64,000 nucleotides of DNA from Oasisia sp. SBJ-2009. Taxonomy: Eukaryota > Annelida > Polychaeta > Sabellida > Siboglinidae. The position numbers were made by a program, and so were the translations under genes. The stretch lies in the NCBI GenBank assembly GCA_964017155.1, contig OZ024867.1, positions 11,108,116-11,172,115 on the forward strand. Reading direction: 5' to 3'. Positions within the stretch are counted from its first letter, which is position 1. Each line of letters begins with the position of its first letter. Shown one piece after another: positions 1 to 33,339 of the stretch. Under the pieces are notes generated by a model that saw only the letters and a program-made list of their open reading frames with translations, was not told where the DNA came from and searched no databases.

Positions 1-25
1 CTTGATTTAATACGTCTTCTTTCAG

Positions 26-20446
<20,421 letters not shown>

Positions 20447-20739
20447 ATCAACGCGGTGGGACAACGTCACCGTAAGACAGCCAATGACAACCGTTGACAG
20501 CCGATGATGGCCGAACATAGCTAAACATAACCATCCTAAGAAGAAGCAAAGAAATACACCGAAGTTGCACATGATTTGCAATAGATTTATTATTTATGAT
20601 TTAGTATTACAGATGAAAGTTATTGATCACGCTTGTCATCGTCATACTGCTTACGTACTGAAGCAAGAAGTGGAATGAAGTAACGCCAACTGTGTATTGT
20701 ATCACACATTTCCTAGTCACGTTTGTGAACAAATTGCGG

Positions 20740-20745
20740 AATAAA
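20740..20745 (+). terminator. Poly(A) signal AATAAA, gene 1
   Basis: AATAAA lies 294 nt after the stop, in a context (gcggAATAAAGtgtttatttgg) conserved at the equivalent place of genes 2 and 3. The cleavage site is expected within about 30 nt downstream. Confidence 0.65.
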
Positions 20746-21060
20746 GTGTTTATTTGGAAAGTATATCCTCATCAAACGTTGTTAAGCAAACGATTAACGA
20801 ACAACATACCAAACAAACACAGCAATCGCCTACCACCACTAATACGTTCATTCGTTGTGCTCTTTACGTTGACACAGGCCACGCATACTGTCACTGTCAC
20901 ACTTACGCGTACGACTTTTTAACAAGTAATGGCCAGTAATTGTGTGGGTTTGTTTTCAGTAAATGTGAAACCATTTCGAAAGGATGAAATCATTCATGAC
21001 CGATACAAATCAGTTACTTGACAGTTTCGCTACAACCATTCTCAGATCATTAATACTACA

Positions 21061-23656
21061 AAGACGTCCTGATCCATATAATATATATATACATATATAT
21101 ATATATATACAACCCGTTATTATCGTTCACGCGAAATTATCTCCGATTCCGCATGGCCAATATATTCGGCTGTGTTCTTTTGTCACGTAGTTTTACCTTA
21201 TTTCTAGCATACATGCGAACGTGATACCATTGAAAGTAGGAAAAAATTAAATTAATAATAATGAACTCGCTTAAAACCTAGCTGATCTCAGTCCATGCTG
21301 TGTTTACCCGGTAATAGAATGTTAACTGTGGCGGACGTTTATGAACAACGTAATTATTCACATAAATCATAACGATAGATACCGCAATGTGTCTAATGGT
21401 ACAAATTAAAATCATTTAGATACCGATTATTTTATATTTCCTAACCTTCCTGCGCTGTAACTTCACTACGCGTTCGAAATGGGAAATGTCCTGGGTTTCG
21501 ATGACTGTGGTATATGACTAAATATTGTTTGCACAGCTCCATGCTTCAACATTCGACGCCGCCGACGTTTCTGCGGATCTCAACCCACTATACGGTGATA
21601 AACGTCCTTTTCGAAGCAACGTTTTTCGAAATGCGCCATTTAACTCTATTTGCATTAACTCTTTCACGCGCATAGCGGGTCATTTATCCCTTTTGGTGCC
21701 CTTTAAAAAATGCGGTAGTAAATACAAATATAGCAACAATTCAACAATTAAATCCATCGTATTAAGATGATATGTGTATCAGTTCTGTTTGAAGAGATAA
21801 ACAGACATGATTATTAGTCACGGTGATGCTTCGGTAGAATGTCCTGAACCCTGTCATGTCTGAAACATTCTACAATTATCGGCTGTGTTCACGCAGCTTG
21901 TCAGGAAAAGGGGCATTCTCCAAAAACGTCCGACAGTTGGTGTTGGAAATACATTTGTTACCGTATGATTTGCATTTGGTGACGTAAACGGATAGACATC
22001 ATAGATATTCCCCATTTTCTTCATCCTGAACGTTCGTCGTGTAATTGGAAGCATTGTGACAATGCTTCCAACACTTGGAAGCATTGTGACAACAATGTTG
22101 TGGAAGAGCGCTGACTGTATTTCTTCACCATTAATAGAAACGATTTTTTTTTACAAAGTCTATGTGCACAGTACACGTCTCCTCGCTAAGGTTACCATTG
22201 TTCCTATCCTCCGTAGAGTGACGAATTAGTGTATTTGGCAAGGATGGGGTATTCCTAGGAAAACTTATTCTAAAAGGAAAGTTTTTTTATAGCGCAGTAT
22301 CCAGTCCCCAGGACCGTTCAAAACGCTTCACACTTTACTTCCCTGACAGACCTGTTCACTCAGACACCATCTCGGCTTCTCTGGAAAGCATTCAGCCATA
22401 TGCTACAATTAATGCGCGAAGGCTACTCGTACACATATCCACCACTGTCTGTTGCCAAGTACTCATTTATGTAGCTGAGTGAACTGGAACAATGTACCAT
22501 GACAAATATTGCCCAATGTTTTAACACCGCAGCACACGACTCAAAGCCGATTTCTTGTAGTCGAGAGTACAAACCTCTATCCCTGAGCCATTGCGCTCTA
22601 CAAGACAGAACATATTTGTAACCGTTTTCTATCAGGATTCGTTTCCATGCTGAGACTGACTGGCTATGGTATGATATGCAGTAGCGCATCAACGTTTTCA
22701 GTTTTTACTTCTCCACAAACTGGTCAGGATCTACATCGTCAAAAATCATAAACATTTTACCAAATGCTTTCAATTTTAGTGCGAGGTATCTGTGAGTGAA
22801 GCACAGACAAACCATCCTCTGAGCATATTTTTTCCAAACTTGACTTCTTTGAGTCTGCCCCCGCAGAATAGTCTGCAGCTAATCTGCTTCCGTGGATTTT
22901 CTGCACAGTATTTCATGTAGATATTGTGCATATATCCCCTATTCTTAGGACCATACGTCGTTGTTGATAATTTTAACTTATCAGTACATAAGTTGTGATA
23001 AAGTGTAAACAAGGCAAGCGTTACCTATTGTTTACTGCCGTATTTTCGTCACGGACGTGACGTTATTTGTGAATGTGATTATTGTGTTTGTGTCACATGG
23101 TTTGTGTCCCACACCATGACATATATGTATTTGTTATCCATAAAAATACATGCCCTGACTTAAGAATATATAACTGATTTCTTTATAGGATTAAGTGTGT
23201 TATAGTATAAAAATCAAGACATATATCAATATAGGCTACAGTAAAACTGAAATACATTAACACTAGTCAAAAACGTCAATACTATTTTTAATTTACAATT
23301 GCAGAGCTAATGTATGCATGCGTAGAGCGGTTAATTTGCTACTAATTCTTGTGTTTTGTTTAAGAACACACAGGATACATAATTCCGTCGCATGTGATGA
23401 TGACTTTTCACATGTGTATGTATCAACCGATATACTGTAGAAAAACATGGGGAACAGATGTTGACAACTCCCAATTTTAGTGAATAACTTATCGTTGCCT
23501 AGTATCTTACACGTAGAACAACGACATTGTTTCCAACAGTAATTCGCACACAACAACTCCCACGTAAATGTTTACGTATGTAATGATTCAAGTTCTGAGT
23601 CACGTTCTACATGTACATATGTTGTCGGTGTGTAAATATCGGCATGCTACTGCAAT
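21061..23656. other. Spacer downstream of gene 1
   Basis: Only short frames with stops are visible. A minus-strand stretch at 23012-22423 is relatively open but not recognised. Holds the palindrome at 22046. Confidence 0.4.
22046..22070. repeat. Short perfect palindrome
   Basis: TGGAAGCATTGT, one base, then ACAATGCTTCCA. TTGGAAGCATTGTGAC is repeated once more at 22075-22090. Confidence 0.4.
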
Positions 23657-24310
23657 TCATTGTTGGCAGGCCGCGTTGATCACTTCCCGTAAACCTTCCA
23701 GCAGCATGTACTTGGCGCGGTTGCGTCCTCCAGTCAAGCAAGTTGCATGGATCCACGGCACAAAGATGTCATTTGTGGAAGTATCGTCAATGTCCTCGGT
23801 TGATGGCCAGTTGAACATATTTTGTTTTCCATCGACTTGGTGCAAATACTTCTTCTGTACTGTGCCATATCTTGCACTTTGGACAACCTCACCAACGTAG
23901 TATGTGCCATCGAGATCGACAGCCACGTAATCGTAACCACCGTGTGAATGGGCCTGGAGTATGCTGCTTCCACCGTCTTCTTTATACATCCTGAACTTTC
24001 CTGTTTGGGCTGTGCGTCCGACGGTGTTTCTGAGACGACGAACAGTTTATGATCCTTCCAGTCTGCATAGCCCATAACGTGTCGACCCTCGCGGAAACAG
24101 CCAGCGTTGTTGCACGTCATTGCAAGGACACCACGCCTAGCATGCACTGCCGCGTGGTACTTCACTGTACCCGTAACGAAATTATCGTTTTCGGTTGACC
24201 AAGATACATCCTGCTGGCTTCATTGCAGGCGCTTTCGGTACTTCCATGAACGTCACATTTCCGGGAGAATGTCATCAGGCACCCGTCCAACACCGATGCA
24301 AGGCCCCTAG
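23657..24310 (-). pseudogene. Unidentified decayed coding fragment
   Basis: Two minus-strand frames join near 23990-24000. The upstream one reads MTCNNAGCFREGRHVMGYADWKDHKLFVV in part; the downstream one has DYVAVDLDGTYYVGEVVQS and a W-P-S-T-E-D-I-D motif. The second part resembles the small barrel (YxVGxVxx...FKWPxxEDI) seen in many transposon-associated animal proteins. An indel separates the frames. Family not recognised. Confidence 0.4.
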
Positions 24311-24409
24311 GAAATCACTCGAATTAGGGTAATGTGGCACCCATAGCGAACATTTCTTGGTGCTTTGCTAGTACAATATATATATATATATTCCTATATA
24401 TACATATAT

Positions 24410-24491
24410 TATGTGTGTTTTTGTGTATGTGTATGTGTGTATTTATGTGTGTTTGTTTGTGTGTGTGTTTGTGTGTGTCTGTGTGTGTGTT

Positions 24492-24573
<82 letters not shown>

Positions 24574-24650
24574 AGAGAGAGAGAGAGAGAGAGACAGGGA
24601 GAGACAGAGAGACAGAGAGACAGAGAGACAGAGAGACAGAGAGACAGAGG
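24410..24650. repeat. (GT)n-(GA)n-(GACAGA)n compound repeat
   Basis: Imperfect then pure (GT)n, then (GA)n, then six or seven units of GACAGA to 24650. Confidence 0.95.
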
Positions 24651-24654
24651 ACAT

Positions 24655-25559
24655 GCTTCACATCATCAGGTAGGTCTTGCCAGTTCTTTAACTCAAGTTA
24701 CTTTACGAACTGATACACAGCCTCAGCATTGTGTGACGAGCACATATGATTTATACAGCAGGTGTCGTTGATGTGGTAGTGGTCAACATCCTGGGGATTT
24801 TAATCTGCTCCTTAGCGATGTACGCCGACTGGATTTCGTCATTGGAGTAGTACATGTAAATTGTCATTGACGTGACGAAAACTAGAATTGTCCGTGACTT
24901 GATATTTATGGCACCTACTTGTCCGATTACGTACTATTACAATATGTGTTGCATCTCGAATATAGAACTGTGTATACTAATGCATATTTAAAAGAGCTGT
25001 GTGTTATATGAGCCAGTGCTGCCACGTACGGACGCATGATATGGCAGAACGTCCTTGGTAATGGTTTGAGCCACTTCTCATGTTCTTACAGTTACAAGAA
25101 GTGACATAAACGTGCATGTGTGACAAACACACACGTCCGCATGCACGCACGCACGCACATACACAAACGCACACAAACGCACACACACACGCTAATGCAT
25201 GTGTAGTTTTTGTTTTAGACCTAGTGTTACACGTATACGAGATAATTTCGTTTCATTTTGAAAAATTGGAAATACGTAGTCACGGACGTTCTGCAAAAAG
25301 ACAAAATGTCACATAAACAAAATATTAAAATATATATGAAAGAATGTAGGCTACTAAATTGTCACATATGTACAGATTAAATAAATAAACAAACACAAGA
25401 AGAATAATGGGCTCTATGCTTTTAACCAATGAAACCACGTTTTTGCAGCTACATAGCCTACAAATGCAACGGTTGAAAAGGAAAACAAATGGATCAGCGC
25501 TTTTTAATAGTTTTCAATATTTACAAATTCGAATAAAATATAATTTATTCCAAGGTGTC
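24655..25559. other. Spacer without recognised features
   Basis: Imperfect (CA)n at 25120-25195; otherwise nothing seen. Confidence 0.4.
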
Positions 25560-26130
25560 AGGTATTATACATTTATTGAATTGAACTTTATTTCGATCAC
25601 AACATACAAACAATTGCATAAGCATACACATGAGTAGAACATGTAACCGTGGAGATCCTCTAGAAACCCCTGCGGGTTTATACCGAGGACCACCAAGAAC
25701 ATAATACTTTATGGACATATTCGTTATTATAACGGTAAGCAAAATATATTTTTAGAAATATCATCATTAGTATCATGAATGATGATATTAGAACACTATT
25801 ACTACTACTATTACTACTATCATATCATCTGTATCATGAATTATGCTAAATACTTAAATAAGTTTAACAAATAAATACAAATACTGATAAATAATAAAAG
25901 AATACTATAACTACGGTACATAATCCTTATATATGCCTAAATTAACTGCGGTACAAAATCCTTAAAAAAGCCTAAGTTAAGGGTGGTACAAATATTCTTA
26001 TAAATACCTAAGTTACATATCCCATCAGTAATAACTCCTTTAGCTTACTTTTAAATTGTTTTATTGTTCTAAGCTTTCTTAGCTATCGAGGTAGTGTATT
26101 CCAGAAGACTGGTGATGATTTTTTTCAATA
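25560..26130 (-). mobile_element. LINE 3' end remnant
   Basis: At 26125-26030 the minus strand codes FWNTLPR, a stop, then FKSKLKELL, the usual end of jockey-superfamily ORF2. About 450 nt of AT-rich 3' UTR follow to a GAAATAAAGTTCAATTCAATAAA end near 25570. 5' truncated. Confidence 0.55.
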
Positions 26131-26277
26131 AAACATAAACATGAAAATAAAATGTTAATTTAGTAGGTGTACATTATATCATGCAACTATTACATATAAC
26201 ATTCTTTAACTTGTTTCCATTGTAGTCAATGCCTGGCTGTAGTCTATGTACCTGGTACCTTTCAACTCACACGTGCC

Positions 26278-26700
26278 AGCTGTTTTCAAATATTTATCTA
26301 AATTTTCATCACAGCAGTATCTGAATGCATAATAATATTATATTCGAATTATAATATTGCTACAGGCCACACTACAATCCAAAAGTGAGACAAGTCAGAG
26401 GAGAGGCTAAGATTAAGGCAGTCACATGGGTATGGCAGATGCAGGGAGGATATGTAGTCTGTGGGAGGCTCACATCTGATCAATCCAGGTAATTTAAACA
26501 GCTGTTTTCAAATATTTATCAACATTTTCATCACAGCAGTATATGAATGCATAATATATAGGTCATAATACAATGCAAAAGTGAGACAAGGCAGATGAGA
26601 GCCTAATATTAAGACAGCCAGGGCATTGGTATGGCAGATGCATTGATGATACGTAGTCTGCGGGAGGCTCACATCTGATCAATCCAGGTAATTTAAACAT
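26278..26700. repeat. Two-copy tandem repeat (about 200-225 bp)
   Basis: Both units start CAGCTGTTTTCAAATATTTATC and end in a shared CTCACATCTGATCAATCC and AGGTAATTTAAACA segment. Unit 1 carries an extra AT-rich stretch. Non-coding. Confidence 0.6.
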
Positions 26701-28004
26701 TTTAACAATCAACAATGTATAAATTATCAAAATATTTTAATATATCCATTTAAATATACATTTGTTTTCATTAACATATTATCTTGAACATGGAAAATTA
26801 GAATAACCTTTGCTCTTGTATAATGCATATTATACCCAGTGTGTCAACACAGACATTAATGCACATACACTGTGTGAGTCTTGGGGCATGGCGACATAGA
26901 TCAATTTTAAAAATTACCTTCAAAATGGTGCATTTTGAAGGACGTTTTAACTTATTCCCTGGAAAATAGAGAGGAAACAAATGCACAGCTACAAGTGTAA
27001 ACATGTTTATAGCAAGAAATACTTGTGAGGTGGCCATCCTGGCATATTTTGTGCAAAATGGCTTAGAAAAACACTGAGGTAGTCCACCTCACTCATCATA
27101 TTGCAGGGAAAATACTGAAGCGATGACTCAAGAAATCAATAATACAGTTTTGAAGAAGGTAGACATACATATTGTGAATGCTTGAATATTTTCTGAGGGA
27201 ATGTGCTGTTGGCATCACAATAACCTTATTTTGTCATTTCCAACATTTGCGTTGACCAGACAACCTCACATATTCATGTTTGACATAAAATGTCAAAAAT
27301 GAATATGTGTACACCATGTAGTAGTTATTGCATGGCATCATTTTTTACTCCCAACTCCACTACCATGTTGTTTGTTTACTGAAATTGAATACATGCTTTT
27401 CTTTACAGGTCAACAAGAAACTGAACAATGCTTACTACCAGTAGTTCAACAAGTTACAGGACAGTTGTATTTGTGGACAGGACTATACAGCTATGCGCCA
27501 TGCAAGATGCTCCATATTAAATGTCAAGTATTCGAATGTCGACCAGAAGTGATCCCAGTTGTACTGTGTGTTGCATTGTGACAGACTCCGCAGTACTAGT
27601 TGTGTGTACACTGGCTTCCATGCCGGTCAGGTACCCTGACTTACTAGAATGTAGAATGCAAAGTGCTTGACATGCCAATATGGTGACGCCTGACTAGCTT
27701 TGCAATTGGTGATGGAACGGTGGCTGCCATGGTCTGTCAAATATGGCATGAGCCTTTGGTCAACCTCTCTCGACACTGTAAGACAGGTTCGAAATTCTGT
27801 GGTGAACAACATCAGCTTGGATATCGATAACATTGTGTGAGTTCACTCTCTTTGATGATACTGCCTACCAGCTTCCTGGCATTTTGCTGTACATCCACAT
27901 CCACATCTGCCTATACAAGAAACAAAGTGACAATTAGCTCTGACATGTACTATATTTTATATGTGACGACATACATAGCCAAAGTCAATATCATGGTAAT
28001 AATT
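26701..28004. other. Spacer without recognised features
   Basis: AT-rich. Short frames around 27372-27581 and 27627-27833 show no family resemblance. Confidence 0.4.
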
Positions 28005-29272
28005 CAGAGATGGAGTGAGTACAATACAAATGTACTCGAGTACGAGTATGATTACTTTGAACATGCATGAGTATGAGTACTCCGAAAACAAATGTACTCG
28101 AGTAAGATTACTTTAGAATGTACTCGAGTACGAGTACGATTACTTTAGAATGTAATCATGATTACTGGTACTTTCACGATTCCTTTAATGAATATCCTGT
28201 TTCTACCGTAAAGGCGACCTCCATGGAATCAGGTGTCATTCATTTTCTGTTGCTGTGCCAATATCTAGTGTTCTAACTGATTACTGCTAACTGCTATCCA
28301 CTGTCCAGATGTTATTATTATTATAAATCAGCAGATGACTTTATCATGTGTTGAATGAACCATTTAATACTGGATTGATGCTCAAGATGTCCATATATCA
28401 TGATACTACAAACTAAAGGTATCATAGTGATACTGTAGCAAATAGCATACACGTGTTATAATGAGTGTCAATTTAGTGGTGGTTCAATTATGTCAATGAA
28501 GTATCAAGAGGAAAATATTAAACTTCTGAATCAAATACAAATATGATGCATTTAAGAATTTCAAATGTCCCCTTTTAAATGTCAAATACACATGATCAAA
28601 TATAAATTATACAATAACAACATTTCAAATCCCAGGGATCATATTAGCAATAATATCCAATTCAAATATGTCATATATCAGATGAGACAAACAGAATAGT
28701 TGGGGATTTAGACAGGTTTACACTTTACACTTACTTAAACATAATGGACAGAGATTTAGCAGCTAACTGCCCAGTCATTCACACCATACTGAAAGAGCAA
28801 ACAGTACAATTGGGCTGTGGCATGGCTTCTAAAATTACAAAACAAGATGTTAGGGGACGCTTATCTCATGCAGTGCTTCCCTGGGACTGTCACAATATAA
28901 CTTGTACTTTGTACTAAGCAGGAGGGTGAGGAGATGTGACTTCTCTGGGAAGAGAAGGTATTAATTAGGGAAATCTGACTGAATATTTATTTAACTGAAA
29001 TGCTCAACAGTAATAGAAAATGAATACCTTGATTATTATTACATTTATTAGATTACTTCTAATATTGCTATTGTTATCTGTCTAATATTTGTTTGCAACT
29101 GTTCATATGAAAAATATGTAATCGTGAGAAGTAATCGTGAGTACAATTACATTGGTAATGTACTCGAGTACGATTACTTGCCTTCATACTCGAGTACTCG
29201 TACTCAAAAAGTACTCGTACTCAAATACGAGTACATGAGTACGAGTACACAAGTACGATTACTCCATCTCTG
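28005..29272. mobile_element. hAT-like non-autonomous DNA transposon
   Basis: Perfect terminal inverted repeats CAGAGATGGAGT (28005-28016) and ACTCCATCTCTG (29261-29272). Dense subterminal GTACTCGAGTAC-type motifs are present at both ends (28047-28135 and 29155-29250). Flanks are GGTAATAATT and GGTAATATAATT, an imperfect 8-10 bp duplication. No transposase frame. The CAGAGATGG end is typical of hAT elements. Confidence 0.7.
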
Positions 29273-32200
29273 GGTAATATAATTGTTTTATTCATGTTAT
29301 AAAATTTGCATGCCCACATGTTATATATATACATTACTCAGACCTGTTATATTGAACATGTCTACTAATGTGGGAAACATTCTGCCACACTGAAATTAAT
29401 ATGTGAAAACACTAATTGTACAAAAGAAAAGTATTCACCACTATCTCTAGCCAGTACTCTTCATAGAATTGAGTAGCATATAGCAATTGCACATGTAACT
29501 CTCAGTCACATGGCAAGGACCCTGGCTAGTTTACCCATTTTTTATGTGTAAAGATGCAAAGCATTAAATACATTTAAAAACCAGTTATTTTATATCTACT
29601 GATTTTTTAAACAAAGTATAATCTAGTTACTTTATTTAATATATTTATTATTTATAAAGCACAATATCCAACATGGTCACAAAGTGCTGTGCATATTTGT
29701 TATGTACATAATGTTATTATATGTACATAGTATGTACCTGTTATCTATTTACAGCATGTTTCTGTAACAATTGTGTGTGTGTGTTATGGGTGAACTCTTT
29801 GCAAAAGTAAATTTCCAGAAATATGTTTTCTTACGACAATTCTTTCAGAATATTGAACAACTTTCCCATGACATGTATCACTAAGCACACGTTTGCTAAA
29901 GATAATGTCTTCCCTGTGAAAGGCATAATTTGAAAGCCTAATGAATGGGATTAATGTTTTTGAACTAATTAGTATTTGATATACCATGTGCTGGATGCTC
30001 GATGAAACGAATATTTATAAAAGTAACTGTTTTTTTACATTTACCTTTAGAACACGTTTTCAACTTTGTCCTAATTTTGTTATTGTTGCTTTGCTTGTTA
30101 TCTGATGAAATAAATAAATATATCAAGTGCAGTGATTTTACCTGAAGTTATACTTATATTGTGCTTGCCATTAATTTGTAGTTAATTTCATGAAATCGTT
30201 TTGATAAAATGTTTTTACTTTATGATGTCTTTACTTATATACAATTTAACAGGTACACCCAACCATTAACACAGACAAATAAAATATCACACAGAGGGGC
30301 AGATTCAGAAATCGTCTTGAGGGCACAAAAACCTACTGGCCTTTGAACCAAATTGTGTGGTTTACATATTTGTTGATACCGCATAGCTTCATTTTCCACT
30401 GTCTCATCTGGAGTAGTGATATCGGAAAATGCCACAACTTATTATTATCACTTAAACTGGGTCATATTTCAAACAATATTGAGGCACATTAGCATTGACC
30501 TATTATAAAAAGTTCCTAGGAATACAAAATTCCTACAGTCTAGGAGGCACATCCACAGGACCCCAGGACCCTTGGATTCACATATGACATACATCCGTAC
30601 AATTTATATAAAAGGTTTGTTGAGAGAGTAAATTAATGTATATTACAACACTCATTTACCTGAGATGAAGAGCTTTTCTGTATGCCCTATGGTGATGACA
30701 CCTCAAGTTCTGAAAATGTGACACATTTAAATTTTAATGTACTTGAAAAACTTGCAATGTTATGAACGATCACCTCCCAGGCTTCCAAATGCAAATAATA
30801 CACCCTGTATCTTGTTATTTTATTACATTAATGTTACTAATAAATTAAAATAATATGTATATACCTATTTTTAAATGATCATAACATTTTGCTTAGTGTA
30901 TTAAATTATTATTATAAATGTATTAAATATTGTCATTATGAATATGTATAACGCAGGCCTAAGTATAACTGTTACGGATCACTTATAATGCATTTACATT
31001 ATGCCTAGCTACTATTAGGCTAATTAAGCCTAGTTAATTAATCTTAGCCGTAGGACTACCATATGTGACATAAACATTACATAGTTACAGTATTATAATA
31101 AATCACTGACATGTCATAGTCATATAGGCCATAGGCTATGCCTGGTGTAGTCATACTCATAGGCATAGCATAGCCATATACCTTCAACCTTGGCTTGCTA
31201 TTTTGTCGTACCATGGGCCTAGCTGTCATTGCCATTGGCTGAATAAGCGCCAAGGTTGAAGGTAAACAATAACATAAATTTAATAAAAACAACAGAAATA
31301 TCAATGACGTATATACTCATACGCCTAAATATATACGTGATTATAGCTGAGCAATTCGTAATTACTAACCTATTTGGAAGAACATCTGTGCGAACGCTGC
31401 ATGTGGACTGTGTCTGGATTGTAGTCAGTGACAGTTCGCTCTCCCTCGCCGCCGGCCAAAGGTGCCCGTAGGCAGTAGCTTGCAAAGGGCACTTTCACTG
31501 TTCTGAAGGCGAAGTCATTCTGTTCACTGCTTAGTTGCATATTCTTTCCCAACCATGCGTCGATGCTGTCTTTGTCTGCTTAATTTGCCGTGTTGATGGC
31601 ATATAAAAATAATTCGTGCCTACACTCGATCCCCGTTTCTAAACGTAAACAACTCGACAGGGTGAAGCCGTCAAACTCGCCCAAGCCTCGTTCGCGTGAA
31701 GACTAAAGCGTATTCCGCTCAATGCTCCATTTCCATAGTTACGTTTCGTATAGAGTTTCGACCGGGTTCGATCGAAATGAAAATCGAAATAGTTCCTATT
31801 TATTTAATTTATTTCAGAAAAAAAGAAGTAACATGCTTGCATAAACCAACTAAGCAATCATTAAGGAGTATTTGATACATCCGCTTTTTGTGAAATGACT
31901 AATAATCGCTAGGAGCAAACGATTTTTACGGGAATGAGTGGATTGAGTATCTTTAACAGTGTACACCATGTGTTATATGGAAATAGTTTCCTCGGTAATA
32001 CGGAGGATGCTATTTTTGCTCATCGAGTAAATATGTTATTGATATATGTTTGGTGGCGCGTACTTTCAAATACATTTTGACAGGTACTAAATAATGTTTT
32101 GCCAAACGGTAGCCAAGTACATTATCGATTAGTATGTGGGAAATAGTGTTCCGTGGAAAAGGTATTTACGGATCAAGTTAGTGAAACGCATATTTAAAAT

Positions 32201-32396
32201 GATCCTGACAAACTATTTTACATCAGATTCTGGAAATGATTATTAAGTGATGGTGCTGCTCTTGTCGAATATCACGAAGACTGCCGCATCTGAAACAGAA
32301 CATGTCAGGAAACAGCTTGTTGACTTCGTTGGTTGTGCTAAAACGTAGCAGTAAACCTACTCGTGCGTTCGCAGTTTTGCCTCAATGGCCACCCGT
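29273..32396. other. Spacer between the hAT-like element and the gene 2 3' block
   Basis: AT-rich to about 31380, then a short GC-richer stretch 31380-31780 without a recognisable gene. Contains the foldback at 31179. Confidence 0.4.
31179..31264. repeat. 86-bp foldback
   Basis: TACCTTCAACCTTGGC (31179-31194) and its exact complement (31249-31264) enclose 54 bp. Could be a tiny MITE or structural repeat. Confidence 0.45.
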
Positions 32397-32996
32397 GGAT
32401 TGTGTTCTATTTCAACACTGACTTGACGCCTGTATGCATAGCACTTAATTAGACTTCCGCGTGGTCAACATTTGTTTTTCTGATTTATGCCTAGCGTTTT
32501 TCAGTCTCTATTAATATTCTGCTCGAGTAGGGCCCCAGTTAGCCTTCTTGGAAGAGTGCTGAGGCAAGTACATATTCACTTGCATCGTTCCTAAGTCTTT
32601 CACATATGGACGATATCATTCTGCTGTCGAGTATGTGTCTACATTAACATACAGTATGGACTAGTGCGTTTTTGTAGGACTTACGATTTGAGAATGCAAC
32701 GAAACTGGGTATCGAATAATAGTATAATAATTTGTATTTGTCAGAAATTATTTCGCCCTTTCAGAATGGTCTCATGTTTACTGGAAACAAATCCCCACAA
32801 CTCCTGCCTGTTATTTGTGAATTAACCGTATTTATATATTTCATTGTGACGGTATACGTGAATCGTTTCAATGTAAATAGCCAAACAAATTAGCGTATTA
32901 GTGACTTTAGGCGTTTGCTGTATTTCCTGGTATGTTGATCGTTAATCATGTGTGTAACAACAGCGGGTGACGAGGATCGATTTTCCAAATAAATAC

Positions 32997-33002
32997 TTTA
33001 TT
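32997..33002 (-). terminator. Poly(A) signal AATAAA, gene 2
   Basis: AATAAA on the minus strand, 255 nt after the stop, in the conserved context also seen at 20740 and 60180. Confidence 0.65.
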
Positions 33003-33256
33003 CCGTGATTTCTCATAAGAATTTGAAGTCATACACAGTTGGTCTTACGTCATTGCACGTCTAGCAAGTGTACACATATAATACACAGGTGAAAAGCGTT
33101 TTCAATAACGTTGCTCAACTTCGATACAAATTGGTGTCGTTTCTGTTCTTAATATCTTTCTTCTTAAGTTGGTAATGTTCAGTTCTCTTCGTCTATCTTC
33201 GGTTGTCATCGGCTGTCATCGGCGGTCACTTCGTTACTTCGTCCCACCGCTTCTAC

Positions 33257-33339
33257 TCAGTACAACATGACGACAGTTGCAACCATCGAGACGTAACCAA
33301 CAATCCACTCCTTCGTCGTCACTTGGTCGGCGCCTGAAG
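33257..33339 (-). CDS. Gene 2 terminal exon with GPI-like C-terminus
   Basis: Acceptor attatgttacag, TGA at 33259-33257; 83 nt entered in phase 1. Codes ASGAD, a polar stretch with KEW, then [15 protein letters not shown] and stop. Differs from gene 1 mainly in the spacer. The homology extends well beyond the stop. Confidence 0.75.

Noticed and set aside
20754..20939. Similar small frames at 20754-20939 and 59954-60166 starting MES-x-SSS
   Set aside because: They lie just downstream of the conserved poly(A) signals; the likeness follows from duplicated flanking DNA, and the frames diverge with indels.
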